From NCBI RefSeq assembly GCF_003667315.2, contig NZ_RCTZ02000001.1, positions 434,001 to 498,000 on the forward strand: a stretch of DNA of 64,000 nucleotides. The letters are read 5' to 3'. The translations under genes were made by a program, and so were the position numbers. This stretch comes from Tropicibacter alexandrii. GTDB taxonomy: Bacteria; Pseudomonadota; Alphaproteobacteria; Rhodobacterales; Rhodobacteraceae. Position 1 is the first letter of the stretch. Each line of letters opens with the position of its first letter. The notes under the pieces are model-generated. The model saw nothing but the letters and a program-made list of their open reading frames with translations. It searched no databases and was not told the DNA's origin. Shown here piece after piece: positions 26,532 to 35,014 of the stretch.

Positions 26532-27005
26532 CTAGAGTTTCGAGGAAATCACCCCGGTATTGAACCCGCCCATGCGCAATTCGCCGAACAGGCGCTGGTA
26601 TTCGATCTTGGGGCAGCGGTTCTGGATCACGTCCAGTCCTCGCGCCTCGGCCATCTCGGTCGCCTCGGGCGAGGTCACGCCGATCTGCATCCAGACGGTG
26701 CGCAGGTTGGGCAATCGGGAAACCGCCTCTTCGACGATCGGCGGCACATGCTCGGACCGGCGAAAGATGTCGACCATGTCGACGGTCTCGGGGCAATCGG
26801 CCAGCGACGCCCGGACTTCCTGCCCGAACAGCCGTTCGCCGGCATGACCCGGGTTGACCGGGATCACCTTGTACCCCTTGAGCGACAGGTAACGGGCCAC
26901 GTAATAGCTGGGCCGGACGGGGTTCATCGAGACACCCACCACGGCCACGACCTTGGTCCGCTTGAGGATGTCCCTAAGATGCGAGTCGCTGTAAGTCATG
27001 GTCAT
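26532..27005 (-). CDS. CoA-binding domain protein (YccU-like)
   Basis: 157 residues forming one CoA-binding Rossmann domain. It has VVAVVGVSMNPVRPSYYVARYL (GxS-x-N nucleotide loop), YKVIPVNPGHAGERLFGQ, and VWMQIGVTSPEATEMAEARG with NRCPKIEYQ, the pattern of the small YccU family. The domain is that of succinyl-CoA synthetase alpha, but the small proteins have no assigned reaction. A second in-frame ATG lies 6 bp downstream, so the start is uncertain by two residues. It is transcribed alone and convergent with trkH. Confidence 0.88.
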   Translation of the reverse strand: MTMTYSDSHLRDILKRTKVVAVVGVSMNPVRPSYYVARYLSLKGYKVIPVNPGHAGERLFGQEVRASLADCPETVDMVDIFRRSEHVPPIVEEAVSRLPNLRTVWMQIGVTSPEATEMAEARGLDVIQNRCPKIEYQRLFGELRMGGFNTGVISSKL

Positions 27006-27077
27006 GGCGCGACCTTATCCGCCTCGGACGTGCAAGGAAACGCCTGCCTGCGGCGTGTTGCGGTCCGTTCTCGGCAA

Positions 27078-27110
27078 AGAAAAAGCGCCCGGGCAAAAAG
27101 ACCCGGGCGC
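27078..27110 (-). terminator. Minus-strand intrinsic terminator, possible end of a small RNA
   Basis: Arms GCGCCCGGG and CCCGGGCGC form a perfect 9-bp stem around tctttttg/caaaaaga, and on the minus strand it is followed by TTTTTCTTT. It lies 143 bp beyond the stop of the minus-strand DUF2235 gene. The stretch between (27111-27252) contains another minus-strand hairpin CGCGGGG-N7-CCCCGCG (27137-27160) and could be a small RNA or a long 3' UTR. Confidence 0.75.
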
Positions 27111-27252
27111 AGTTACGGAACGAGGGACAGTGAAGGTTTCGCGGGGGTTCCGTCCCCGCGACCTGCAACAGAGATAGGCGTAAATGCCACAGTTTAAAGT
27201 CCTGTAAAGAAGTCGTGAACAAAAAACCTTGACCCTGGGATTTTCGGGATTT

Positions 27253-28293
27253 TCAGGCGGGTTCGCGTTCCGCTTCGGCGATGGTTTCATGCATCCGCTC
27301 GGACGGGTCAGCGCCGATCACACGCGGCGCGCGCAAGACGAACAGCTTGCTGACCCCCTGCCACAGCCCGATGGACGGGGCGTTCACATCCTGGGGAAAG
27401 CGGTCGCGCCAGCCCTCGGGCAAGGCAATCCCGCGCTCTTCCAGCCGGTCCAGCATCCAGACCAGCGGGATATTGGCCAAGGGGCGCGCGTCCTCCTGCC
27501 CCCCAAGCTGACCGCCGACATCGCCATGCGTTCCCTTGAACCAGACCTGCTCCACATGCCCCGCGAAACCCGGCGGGCAGGACCACAGCACCGGGGCATA
27601 GGCCTGCCGTGTCTCGTCGCGGGCCAGCGCCTGAAACCCCGCCTTGACGCGCGGGCCCAACTCATGGCTGTGAAAAGCGTGCTCGGCGTCAGAAAAGCGC
27701 CAGAGCAGCGGCAGCCGCATGCCAAGCGCCTTGACCGTGTCCCAGACGCCCAGCATCTCGATCGCGACCCCGGCATGGCAATGCGCGGCCTGAAAGGCGC
27801 CCACAGTCTGGCTGACGCCCCGAAAGCGGTAAAGGCGATAGGCCTGCCGGATGTTGCGTTCGGTCGCGCTGTCGGCGCGCAGCAGGCCGACACGGTCGAT
27901 GATCCCGGCCAGCGACCGCACCGCGTAGCCGCCGCGTGAATAGCCCAGCAAGAAGATCCGGTCACCGGGCCGATACCGCGAGGCCAGCCAACCATAGGCG
28001 CGCTGGATCTGCCGGTTGATGCCGCGCCCCATGGCCACGTCCGGCGCCGCGCCCCAACCGGTCCATTGCACGCCCGCCTCGTAATAGACATTGGCCGAAC
28101 CCGCCTCCTTGAGCAGCAGGTAGGATCGGCCGACATTGCTTTCCTCACCCGGGGCGAGCGAGGACATGGTGCCGTCGAGCATGATGACATGGTCCACCGG
28201 GCCGCGTCGCGCACGCCATGCGGAATGGCTGGAGGCAAAGCGCCGCCTCAGCCAGCCCGGTAACCACTCATTCAGCCGCGATTGCCTGTTCAT
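27253..28293 (-). CDS. DUF2235 alpha/beta-hydrolase-like protein
   Basis: 346 residues. Features typical of DUF2235 are DHVIMLDGTMSSL near the N-terminus, the nucleophile elbow FLLGYSRGGYAVRSLAG (GxSxG, Ser about residue 118), VWDTVKALGM, and VEQVWFKGTHGDVGG with Asp and His. The domain is shared with Tle1-type phospholipase effectors of type VI secretion, but no secretion genes or VgrG-like neighbours are seen, so a cytosolic esterase/lipase role is equally possible. It overlaps the upstream molybdoenzyme gene by 26 bp and is probably co-transcribed with it. Confidence 0.85.
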   Translation of the reverse strand: MNRQSRLNEWLPGWLRRRFASSHSAWRARRGPVDHVIMLDGTMSSLAPGEESNVGRSYLLLKEAGSANVYYEAGVQWTGWGAAPDVAMGRGINRQIQRAYGWLASRYRPGDRIFLLGYSRGGYAVRSLAGIIDRVGLLRADSATERNIRQAYRLYRFRGVSQTVGAFQAAHCHAGVAIEMLGVWDTVKALGMRLPLLWRFSDAEHAFHSHELGPRVKAGFQALARDETRQAYAPVLWSCPPGFAGHVEQVWFKGTHGDVGGQLGGQEDARPLANIPLVWMLDRLEERGIALPEGWRDRFPQDVNAPSIGLWQGVSKLFVLRAPRVIGADPSERMHETIAEAEREPA

Positions 28294-30562
28294 CCCTCAG
28301 CATCGCCCAAACCCGCATCGGGGTGAAGGGCATATCCACCTGTTTGATCCCGCGCGCCCAAAGCGCGTCCTGCACCGCGTTGCTGACGGCGGCCAGCGCG
28401 CCGACGGTGCCCGCCTCGCCGCAGCCCTTCATCCCCATCGGGTTGGCCGTCGAGGGGACCGGTTCGTAATCCAGCCCGATCATCGGCATGTCCTTGGCCC
28501 GCGGCATGGCGTAATCCATGAAGGTCGCGGTCAGCAATTGCCCGTCCTCGTCATAGACGACCCGTTCGGTCAGCGCCTGCCCGATGCCCTGCGCCACCCC
28601 GCCATGGACCTGACCGGTGGCCAGCATCGGGTTGATCAGGTTGCCGAAATCGTCGACCACGTTGTAGCGGTCCACCACCGTGACGCCGGTATCCGGGTCG
28701 ATCTCGACCTCGGCGATGTGGCAACCGTTGGGATAGGACCGGCCCGGCAGCGTCGCCCGCGTCTGCCATGTCAGCAGGTCGGCCCGCCCGGCATCCCGCG
28801 CCATTTGCGCGACCTCCAGCATGGTGGGCGTCAGGTTCGACCCCTCCGCGCGGAATCGTTCGTCGTCGAAGGTCACATTCTCGGGCGAAACGCCCATTTC
28901 ACCTGCCAGAAACTCCGAAAAGCCGGTGACGATCTCGGACACGGCCTGCAAGGTCACGTTGGTCTGCGTCGTGACCGAGCGCGACCCGCCGGTGCCGCCG
29001 CCCACGGCGATCAGGTCGCTGTCGCCTTGGATCACCTCGATCCGGTCGGCCGGGATGCCCGACTGATCGGACAGGAACTGGCGATAGACCGTCTCATGCC
29101 CCTGCCCGTTGGACTGGGTGCCGACATAGATCCGTGCGCCGCCGTCTTCGGTAAACTCCACCTTCACATCCTCATGCGGTTGGCCGAGGATAGACTCGAT
29201 GTAATAACAAATACCCAATCCGCGCAGCTTGCCTGCCGCCTCGGAGGCGGAGCGGCGCGCCGCAAAGCCCGCCATGTCCGCCTTTGTCGCGCCGTGATCC
29301 ATCACCCGGGGGAAATCGCCCACATCGTAGGTTTCGCCCGTGACGGTCTTGTACGGGAAGCTCTTGATGAAGTTGATCCGGCGCAGCTCCATCGGATCGA
29401 CGCCCAGCTCGCGCGCCGCGCGGTCCATGACGCGTTCCAGCACGTAGATCGCCTCGGGGCGCCCGGCGCCGCGATAGGCGTCGACCTGCGTGGTGTTGGT
29501 GTAGAACCCTTCGGCACGCATATACGCCGTCTGGATGTCATACGTCCCGGTCAGGACGCGCGCGAACAGGAAGGACTGGATCATTTGCCCGAAATGCGAG
29601 TTATACGCGCCAAGATTGCTGCGCGTATGCACCCGGTAGGCGGTGATCCGGTTGTCCTCGTCAAAGGCCAGTTCCGCCAGCGTCACCAGATCGCGCCCGG
29701 CATTGTCGGTCAGCATCGCCTCGGTCCGGTCGGCCATCCATGCGACGGGCTTGCCCAGCGTCTTGGCGGCAAAGGCCACGGCGAAGTAATCCGGATAGGG
29801 GAAGCTTTTCATGCCGAAACCGCCGCCCACATCGGGATGGGTGACGCGGATATTCTCAGGCTCCAGGCCAAAGACCCGGGCCAGTTCGCCCTTCATCCCC
29901 CAGACGCCCTGCCCGCCAAAGGACAGGTGCAGGCGCGTGCCGTCCCATTCGGCGAAACAGCCGCGCGGCTCCATCGAGTTGGCGATGATGCGGTTGTCCC
30001 CGACCTCCAGCGACACGGTGCGCGCGGCGGCGTCGAAAGCGGCGTTGGTCGCCTCCTCGTCGCCGATGCCGTAATCATAGGCGCGGTTGTCGGGGGCCTC
30101 GGGGTGAATCGTCTCGCCGCCCGCGCCGGTGTCGAGCTTGGCGGGCAGGTCGTCATAGTCGAACTCGATCAGTTCGGCGGCGTCCTTGGCCTGCTGCAGG
30201 CTGTCGGCCACGATGATGGCGACCGGCTCCCCGACGAAGCGCACCCGTCCCTCGGCCAGCATCGGGCGCTTGGGCGCGGCGCCCTTGGTGCCGTCACGGT
30301 TGGGCGCGCAGGTGAAGGTCATCGACGTGTCGAGCCCATCCGCCAGCATGTCCTCGGAACTGTAGACGCCATGCACGCCATCGGCGGCGCGCGCGGCGCT
30401 CAGGTCCAGCCCGGTGATCGTGGCATGCGCCACCGGCGAGCGGAACATGTAGGCCACCAGCGCGCCCTCGGGAAAGGCATCCTGCATATAGCGCCCGTGC
30501 CCCGTCAGGAACCGCTGATCCTCGATCCTCGTAACCGGTTGGCTCTTGCCGAACTTTTCCAT
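28268..30562 (-). CDS. Xanthine dehydrogenase/CO dehydrogenase-family molybdenum subunit (CoxL-like, form II)
   Basis: 764 residues, the large Mo-cofactor subunit of the xanthine oxidase family. The N-terminal 'a/b hammerhead' domain (GHGRYMQDAFPEGALVAYMF) is followed by Mo-binding segments GGGFGMKSFPY, GQGHETVYRQF and GGGTGGSRSV, and ends KGCGEAGTVGALAAV, containing the catalytic Glu. The active-site loop reads VDAYRGAGRPEA, the AYRGAGR form II signature, not the AYXCSFR of true aerobic CO dehydrogenase, so the substrate is unknown. The medium (FAD) and small (2Fe-2S) subunits are not adjacent. Ribosome-binding site (aGGgcAGCACC) is weak. Confidence 0.92.
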   Translation of the reverse strand: MEKFGKSQPVTRIEDQRFLTGHGRYMQDAFPEGALVAYMFRSPVAHATITGLDLSAARAADGVHGVYSSEDMLADGLDTSMTFTCAPNRDGTKGAAPKRPMLAEGRVRFVGEPVAIIVADSLQQAKDAAELIEFDYDDLPAKLDTGAGGETIHPEAPDNRAYDYGIGDEEATNAAFDAAARTVSLEVGDNRIIANSMEPRGCFAEWDGTRLHLSFGGQGVWGMKGELARVFGLEPENIRVTHPDVGGGFGMKSFPYPDYFAVAFAAKTLGKPVAWMADRTEAMLTDNAGRDLVTLAELAFDEDNRITAYRVHTRSNLGAYNSHFGQMIQSFLFARVLTGTYDIQTAYMRAEGFYTNTTQVDAYRGAGRPEAIYVLERVMDRAARELGVDPMELRRINFIKSFPYKTVTGETYDVGDFPRVMDHGATKADMAGFAARRSASEAAGKLRGLGICYYIESILGQPHEDVKVEFTEDGGARIYVGTQSNGQGHETVYRQFLSDQSGIPADRIEVIQGDSDLIAVGGGTGGSRSVTTQTNVTLQAVSEIVTGFSEFLAGEMGVSPENVTFDDERFRAEGSNLTPTMLEVAQMARDAGRADLLTWQTRATLPGRSYPNGCHIAEVEIDPDTGVTVVDRYNVVDDFGNLINPMLATGQVHGGVAQGIGQALTERVVYDEDGQLLTATFMDYAMPRAKDMPMIGLDYEPVPSTANPMGMKGCGEAGTVGALAAVSNAVQDALWARGIKQVDMPFTPMRVWAMLRDEQAIAAE

Positions 30563-30628
30563 GGTGCTGCCCTCGCGCTGTACGTCTCGGGGCGGACTGT
30601 AGCGGTCAAGTCCGGGTTGTCCAGACGC

Positions 30629-31744
30629 TCAGCGCGTCAAAACCACCACGCTCTGAACACCATAGCCGTTGAAGCGCGTGGCAAGGGTGGAGGAATAGGC
30701 CCCGCAGGCGCCAAAGATCAGGTAATCGCCCTCGGACAGGTCGCCCGGCAGCGGCACGCGCTCGGACAGCCGGTCGAGACTGTCGCAGGTCGGGCCAAAG
30801 ACGGTCATGTCGCGCGGGCGGCCGTGACGCGGCGCGCCTTCGGGCGAAATGGCCCGGATGCGGCCCGCAGGGCCAAGGTCGCGCCATTCGCTCAGGCCGC
30901 CATAGATGCCGTCATTCAGAAAGACCGCCGCCTCGTCGAGGCCCTTGACCCGCAGCGCCAGATCGTGGCTTTCGGCCACCATGGCGCGGCCCGGCTCGCA
31001 GACCAGCGGCGGGACCGTGTCAAAGGCGGCCTGTGCGGCGGTGCGGATGGCGTCGAAGATGGCGTGCAGGTCCGGCGCGTCGCCGTCCCGGTGCGCGGGA
31101 AAGCCGCCGCCCACGTTCAGCCGGTGCAGGCGGATGCCCGTCTCGCGCGCGATCTGTCCCGCCGCCTCGATATAGCGCACCCAAGCGCGCGGATCGGGGC
31201 ATTGCGTGCCGGGATGAAAGGTGATCGACGGCTTGCCGCCGCGCTCGACGACCTGTCGCAGCAGCTGCGCCACCGCCTCGGGACCGGCACCGAATTTCGA
31301 GCCGAAATCATAGACGGCCCCGGCGACGGGCAGCTTGAGCCTGACGGCAATCTCCAGGCCCTCGATCTGGCCGAGCTTGTCCAGCTCGCTTGCGCGGTCG
31401 ACCGACCAGCTGACACAGCCAAAGCGCCGGGCCTGCGCGATCTCGCGCCGCGAGCGGACGGGGTTGTGGTAATGCAGGCGCGCCTGAGGCGCGACCGCGC
31501 GCACCAGCGCCATTTCCTCGGGCGAGGCCACGTCGAACGCCGTCATGCCGCCCCGCGCCAGTTCCGCCAGAACGGCGCGGTCCGGGTTGGCCTTTACCGC
31601 ATAGGTCACCTCGCCCGGGAAGGCGCGGAATTGCGCCTGCGCCCGGCGCAAGCGGGCCGGGTCGAAGAACAGGATCGGCTCGTCCGGGCGTTCCTGCGCC
31701 AGCCAGTGGGCCGGGTCCGACTGTAATGCCTGTTGCAATCCCAT
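30629..31744 (-). CDS. Ornithine/lysine-type decarboxylase, PLP-dependent fold III
   Basis: 371 residues, alanine-racemase fold. The PLP Lys is in VTYAVKANPDRAVL (about residue 50), with FHPGTQCPDP, LNVGGGFPAH, LVCEPGRAMVAE, and VFGPTCDSLDR, where Cys-Asp is the catalytic pair at the dimer interface. It decarboxylates ornithine (or lysine) to putrescine (or cadaverine). Two adjacent ATG codons exist; the second (31744) has AGGAG at a better spacing (6 nt) and is used. It is divergent from an Lrp-family regulator 110 bp away, a likely local regulator. Confidence 0.9.
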   Translation of the reverse strand: MGLQQALQSDPAHWLAQERPDEPILFFDPARLRRAQAQFRAFPGEVTYAVKANPDRAVLAELARGGMTAFDVASPEEMALVRAVAPQARLHYHNPVRSRREIAQARRFGCVSWSVDRASELDKLGQIEGLEIAVRLKLPVAGAVYDFGSKFGAGPEAVAQLLRQVVERGGKPSITFHPGTQCPDPRAWVRYIEAAGQIARETGIRLHRLNVGGGFPAHRDGDAPDLHAIFDAIRTAAQAAFDTVPPLVCEPGRAMVAESHDLALRVKGLDEAAVFLNDGIYGGLSEWRDLGPAGRIRAISPEGAPRHGRPRDMTVFGPTCDSLDRLSERVPLPGDLSEGDYLIFGACGAYSSTLATRFNGYGVQSVVVLTR

Positions 31745-31853
31745 CATGCGCTCCTGTTCTGCTCTGCATAAAGGGTGCGGCAGGAAAAGCTCGAAATCAC
31801 GTGGCAAATCTGCCAATCTGACTCATGATTTTCGACACATCGCAGGGATGATC

Positions 31854-32288
31854 ATGCAAACCGACGAAACCGACCGCGCGCTGATCGCGGCCCTGTCCGA
31901 GAATGCCCGCCTGCCGGTGGCCGATCTGGCCCGGCGGCTGGGGATCGCGCGCACCACGGTGCAGGCCCGGATCGACCGGCTGGTCGAGCGCGGGCTGATC
32001 GCGGGCTTCACCCTGCGGCGCGGGCCGGGCCTGCGCCCGCCCTTGCGCGCCACGGTTCTGATCAGCGTCGAGCCGCGTGCCACACCCGCCGTGCTGGACC
32101 GGCTGCGGTCGATGCCGCAGGTCGATTGCGTGCACACCACCTCGGGGCGGTTCGATCTGATCGCGCAACTGGCGGCGGAGGATACCGAGGTGCTGGATCA
32201 GTGCCTCGACCGGATCGGCGAGGCCAAGGGCGTGCGCAGCAGCGAAAGCCTGATCCACCTGAGTACGAAAATCGACCGAAGCGCCTGA
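31854..32288 (+). CDS. Lrp/AsnC-family transcriptional regulator
   Basis: 144 residues. The N-terminal winged helix is DETDRALIAALSENARLPVADLARRLGIARTTVQARIDRL, interrupted here by no gap, and the C-terminal RAM/AsnC ligand domain ends DCVHTTSGRFDLIAQL. Such proteins bind amino acids and control their metabolism. The ATG at 31854 is chosen because of AGGGA 7 nt upstream and the family-typical start; an earlier ATG at 31848 is also possible. It is divergent from the ornithine decarboxylase, so that gene and the regulator's own promoter are the likely targets. A 26-bp palindrome follows the stop by 2 bp. Confidence 0.9.
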   Translation: MQTDETDRALIAALSENARLPVADLARRLGIARTTVQARIDRLVERGLIAGFTLRRGPGLRPPLRATVLISVEPRATPAVLDRLRSMPQVDCVHTTSGRFDLIAQLAAEDTEVLDQCLDRIGEAKGVRSSESLIHLSTKIDRSA

Positions 32289-32290
32289 AA

Positions 32291-32316
32291 GTAGGATGGG
32301 TGATCACCCATCCTAC
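32291..32316. repeat. 26-bp perfect palindrome, copy 3 (Lrp-yciB, convergent)
   Basis: Identical to the copy at 22918. It sits in the 34-bp space between two convergent genes, where a symmetric hairpin can serve both transcripts. Confidence 0.9.
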
Positions 32317-32322
32317 TCCGGG

Positions 32323-32934
32323 TCACTCCTCGTCCTCTTCCAGCGCATAGCGCTTGAAGAGCCCGCCCTGGAACAGGAAGAAGCCGAAGATCGCAATCGT
32401 CAGACCGAAGGTCTTGAACGTCACCCACATGTCGGTGCTCTGCGTCCGCCAAACCAACTCGTTCAGCACCGCGAGACCGAAGAAGAACAACGTGATCCGC
32501 TTGGTCAGGATCATCCAGCCTTCGTGCTGCAGGGGCATCATCCCCTCCATCACCTTTTCTAGCCAGCTTTCGCCCCGCATCAAGCCCACGGTCAGCGCGC
32601 CACCGAACAGCAGGTAGATCAGCGTCGGCTTCATCTTGAAGAACCGCTCGTCGTTCAGCCAGACCGACAGCCCGCCAAACACCACGATCAGCACGGCCGT
32701 GACCACCTGCATGAGGCTGAGATGGCCGGTCAGCTTCCACAGCAGGCCCATGCAGAGCAGAAAGACCGGGATGAACCCGGCCGTCACGACGATGAACCCC
32801 TTGTAGTCGGTGCCCCCGATGGTGAAGACATCGTCCTTCAGCCACAGGTAGGCCACGAAAAAGGCCAGCACCGGGCCCAGTTCCAACGCCGATTTCAGCT
32901 TGGGGTCGATCTTGTTCGGGGTGTTCTCGGTCAT
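32323..32934 (-). CDS. yciB: Inner-membrane septation protein A (YciB/IspZ family)
   Basis: 203 residues, about five or six hydrophobic helices. It has LKSALELGPVLAFFVAYLW at the N-terminus, FGGLSVWLNDERFFKMKPT (the hallmark loop of the family), and LNELVWRTQSTDMWVTFK. YciB proteins are inner-membrane proteins linked to cell division and envelope integrity. The ATG at 32934 (MTENTPNKIDP) is chosen because the in-frame extension upstream (MRPGASAPIS) is not family-like. The charged C-terminus (YALEEDEE) is near-cytosolic. The beta-helix gene upstream on the same strand ends 55 bp before it. Confidence 0.92.
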   Translation of the reverse strand: MTENTPNKIDPKLKSALELGPVLAFFVAYLWLKDDVFTIGGTDYKGFIVVTAGFIPVFLLCMGLLWKLTGHLSLMQVVTAVLIVVFGGLSVWLNDERFFKMKPTLIYLLFGGALTVGLMRGESWLEKVMEGMMPLQHEGWMILTKRITLFFFGLAVLNELVWRTQSTDMWVTFKTFGLTIAIFGFFLFQGGLFKRYALEEDEE

Positions 32935-32989
32935 GCGGCCTCCCTTGGCTGGCGCTGAGATAGGCGCTGATGCGCCCGGGCGCAATGCG

Positions 32990-34978
32990 CTACTCGCCCA
33001 ACACGGTCAGCGCACCGACAAGGATGGTCGCCAGAACGAACCCGGCGATGCGCTGGAAGTGAAAGAAACTGCGCGTCAACGGGCGCACATGGGTGATCTC
33101 GCCATGGCGCGGATGCGGGTCCATCAGCGGAATGGCGTTTTCCAGCGAATACCAGAAACAGTCCGTCAGGCTTTCCTCGCGCAGCATGATGCTGCGCCGC
33201 GCGATCACCGCCCCCGCCAGCACCAGCGCGCCAAACCACCACAGCAACCGGAACGGGTAGACGCCAAAACCCACCACCGCCATCCATAGCCATTCGCCAA
33301 GGCTGACAAAGGGTTGGCCCTGCCGTGTTTCCATCCGGTGAAGGTGGCGGGCATAGGCGACCCGAGCCGCCGCCATCTCGGCCCCCAGATCCTCCAGCAC
33401 GGTTTCCAGCTGCCGGAAGGGTTGCGGCACGTAGCCCAACCCTTTGGGCCGCGCGCCCTCGATCCAGTCGATCAAGACCGGCGCGTGAATCTGACCGGGG
33501 TGAAAACCGCCATCGCGCCATGCCCCGCCCAGCCGCGCATAGGCAAAGCCTGACAGGTCCACCGGCAGGCGCGTGCCATCGGCGCGCACCCAGCTTTCGG
33601 GCATGCGCGACAGCAGGCTGGTGGCGGTCGCGTTGCGCAGGATCAGCCGCGCCTCCCCGGCCCAGATCGGGTCCGCCTCGCCCACCCGCAGCACCAGCGC
33701 GTTCATCGCCGCATCGGTCAGGTCGGCGCGCTCGGCAATCTGCGCCGCCCCCAACAGCACGTCGCCTTCGATCTGCGCCGCTGGCATGTCCAGCTGTGCA
33801 ACTTCGCTGCCCTCCCCCAGCACAAAATCGCCCCCGACCTGCGCCCGCGCTGCGTCGAACTGACCCGGCACCCGCACGCCACGCGCCCGGACCGAGCCGC
33901 CGATCACCGCACCAGTCAGGTCTGCGCCTGAATGCAGAACCGTATCGCGCAGGAACAGACTGTCGCCCAGCTCCATCAGGTCGGCGTTCAACAGCCCGTG
34001 GAAGGTGCTGCCGCTGGCGCTGAGCTGCCCGCCGATCATGGCCCCCAGCAGGTCGACGCGCTGGAACTCTGCCCCTTCGCGGAGAAAGGCGCTTTCGCCC
34101 ACCTCCAGCCGGTCGGCGTTGAACAAGCCCTCGAAGCGCGACCCGCTGACCGACAGCCGCCGCGCAACCTTGACCCCCAGCAGATCGACGCGCTGGTAGA
34201 CGCCGCCATGGCGCATCAACAGATCGATTCCGATCTCGGTGCCATCCGCGTCGAACTGGCCGGAAAACCGCGCGCCGCTGGCGTCAAGCGTGCCGCCGAT
34301 GCGCGCACGCAACAGGCTGAGCGTGCCGATCTGGGCACCGGCATCCAACAGCAGGTCGCTGCCGATGGCGATCCGATCGGCGGCGATAACACCGGCCACG
34401 CGGGCGCTGGTGGCCACCAGACTGCCGCCGATCTGCGCATGGTTCAGGTCGATCCCGTCGGCCACGGTCCCCACAAGCGACAGGTCGCCGCCCAGCCGCA
34501 AGCCCGGCGCGGCCAGCCGCGCGGCGCCCAGATCGCTGCCATCCAGCGCCAGCCCGCGCGACAGGTCAGCGCGCGTCAGGTCCAGACCCTCGGGCATCCG
34601 GCTGCGACGCAGACCCAGTGCCACGCCCAGCGTTGTCTCGGACAGGTCCAGCCGACCCTCGATGCGGGCGCAGCGCAGCGCGACCACCGGGCGCGGCAGG
34701 GCTTGGACATACTCCGCCGAGGTGACCATCTCGCGCAGGAGCCGCGCGCGGATCACCCGCGCCTGCGGCCAGCCCTCCTGCGCGCGCATCGCGGCACAGC
34801 CTGCGCCGTCATCGGCACCCGCCGTCTGGCGCAAGTCCGCCACCTGCCCGGCACAGACCTGCCCCCAGACAAAGCGTTCGGCGCGGTTGACCCAATCCGG
34901 CGGGGCGACGGCACAGCCTTGGGCCTGCACCGCAAGCGGCGCGCAAAACATGAGGACAATCAGGCAAAATCGGATCAT
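32990..34978 (-). CDS. Large exported beta-helix protein with C-terminal membrane segments
   Basis: 662 residues with a signal peptide (LIVLMFCAPLAVQAQG). Residues ~100-430 contain about 15 imperfect 20-25-residue repeats alternating G-(G/S)-x-L-x-A-x-G-(A/V)-x-(F/V) turns (IGGTLDASGARFSGQFDADG and similar), consistent with a pentapeptide/bactofilin-like beta-helix. The C-terminal ~150 residues hold two membrane segments (WLWMAVVGFGVYPFRLLWWF with the following helix, and IAGFVLATILVGALTVL) around a loop with LENAIPLMDPHPRHG. The helix would be periplasmic, anchored at the C-terminus. Function is unknown; a scaffold or surface role is plausible. The closest recognisable group is pentapeptide-repeat membrane proteins. 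Confidence 0.72.
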   Translation of the reverse strand: MIRFCLIVLMFCAPLAVQAQGCAVAPPDWVNRAERFVWGQVCAGQVADLRQTAGADDGAGCAAMRAQEGWPQARVIRARLLREMVTSAEYVQALPRPVVALRCARIEGRLDLSETTLGVALGLRRSRMPEGLDLTRADLSRGLALDGSDLGAARLAAPGLRLGGDLSLVGTVADGIDLNHAQIGGSLVATSARVAGVIAADRIAIGSDLLLDAGAQIGTLSLLRARIGGTLDASGARFSGQFDADGTEIGIDLLMRHGGVYQRVDLLGVKVARRLSVSGSRFEGLFNADRLEVGESAFLREGAEFQRVDLLGAMIGGQLSASGSTFHGLLNADLMELGDSLFLRDTVLHSGADLTGAVIGGSVRARGVRVPGQFDAARAQVGGDFVLGEGSEVAQLDMPAAQIEGDVLLGAAQIAERADLTDAAMNALVLRVGEADPIWAGEARLILRNATATSLLSRMPESWVRADGTRLPVDLSGFAYARLGGAWRDGGFHPGQIHAPVLIDWIEGARPKGLGYVPQPFRQLETVLEDLGAEMAAARVAYARHLHRMETRQGQPFVSLGEWLWMAVVGFGVYPFRLLWWFGALVLAGAVIARRSIMLREESLTDCFWYSLENAIPLMDPHPRHGEITHVRPLTRSFFHFQRIAGFVLATILVGALTVLGE

Positions 34979-35014
34979 GGCGGGTAACGGGAATTCGGTT
35001 CAATCCCCTGTCTT

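Noticed and set aside
28136-31726. A 1196-codon open frame on the + strand across the CoxL-like and decarboxylase genes.
   Set aside because: Antisense to two well-recognised genes; composition (His/Arg/Gly) is typical of a shadow frame.
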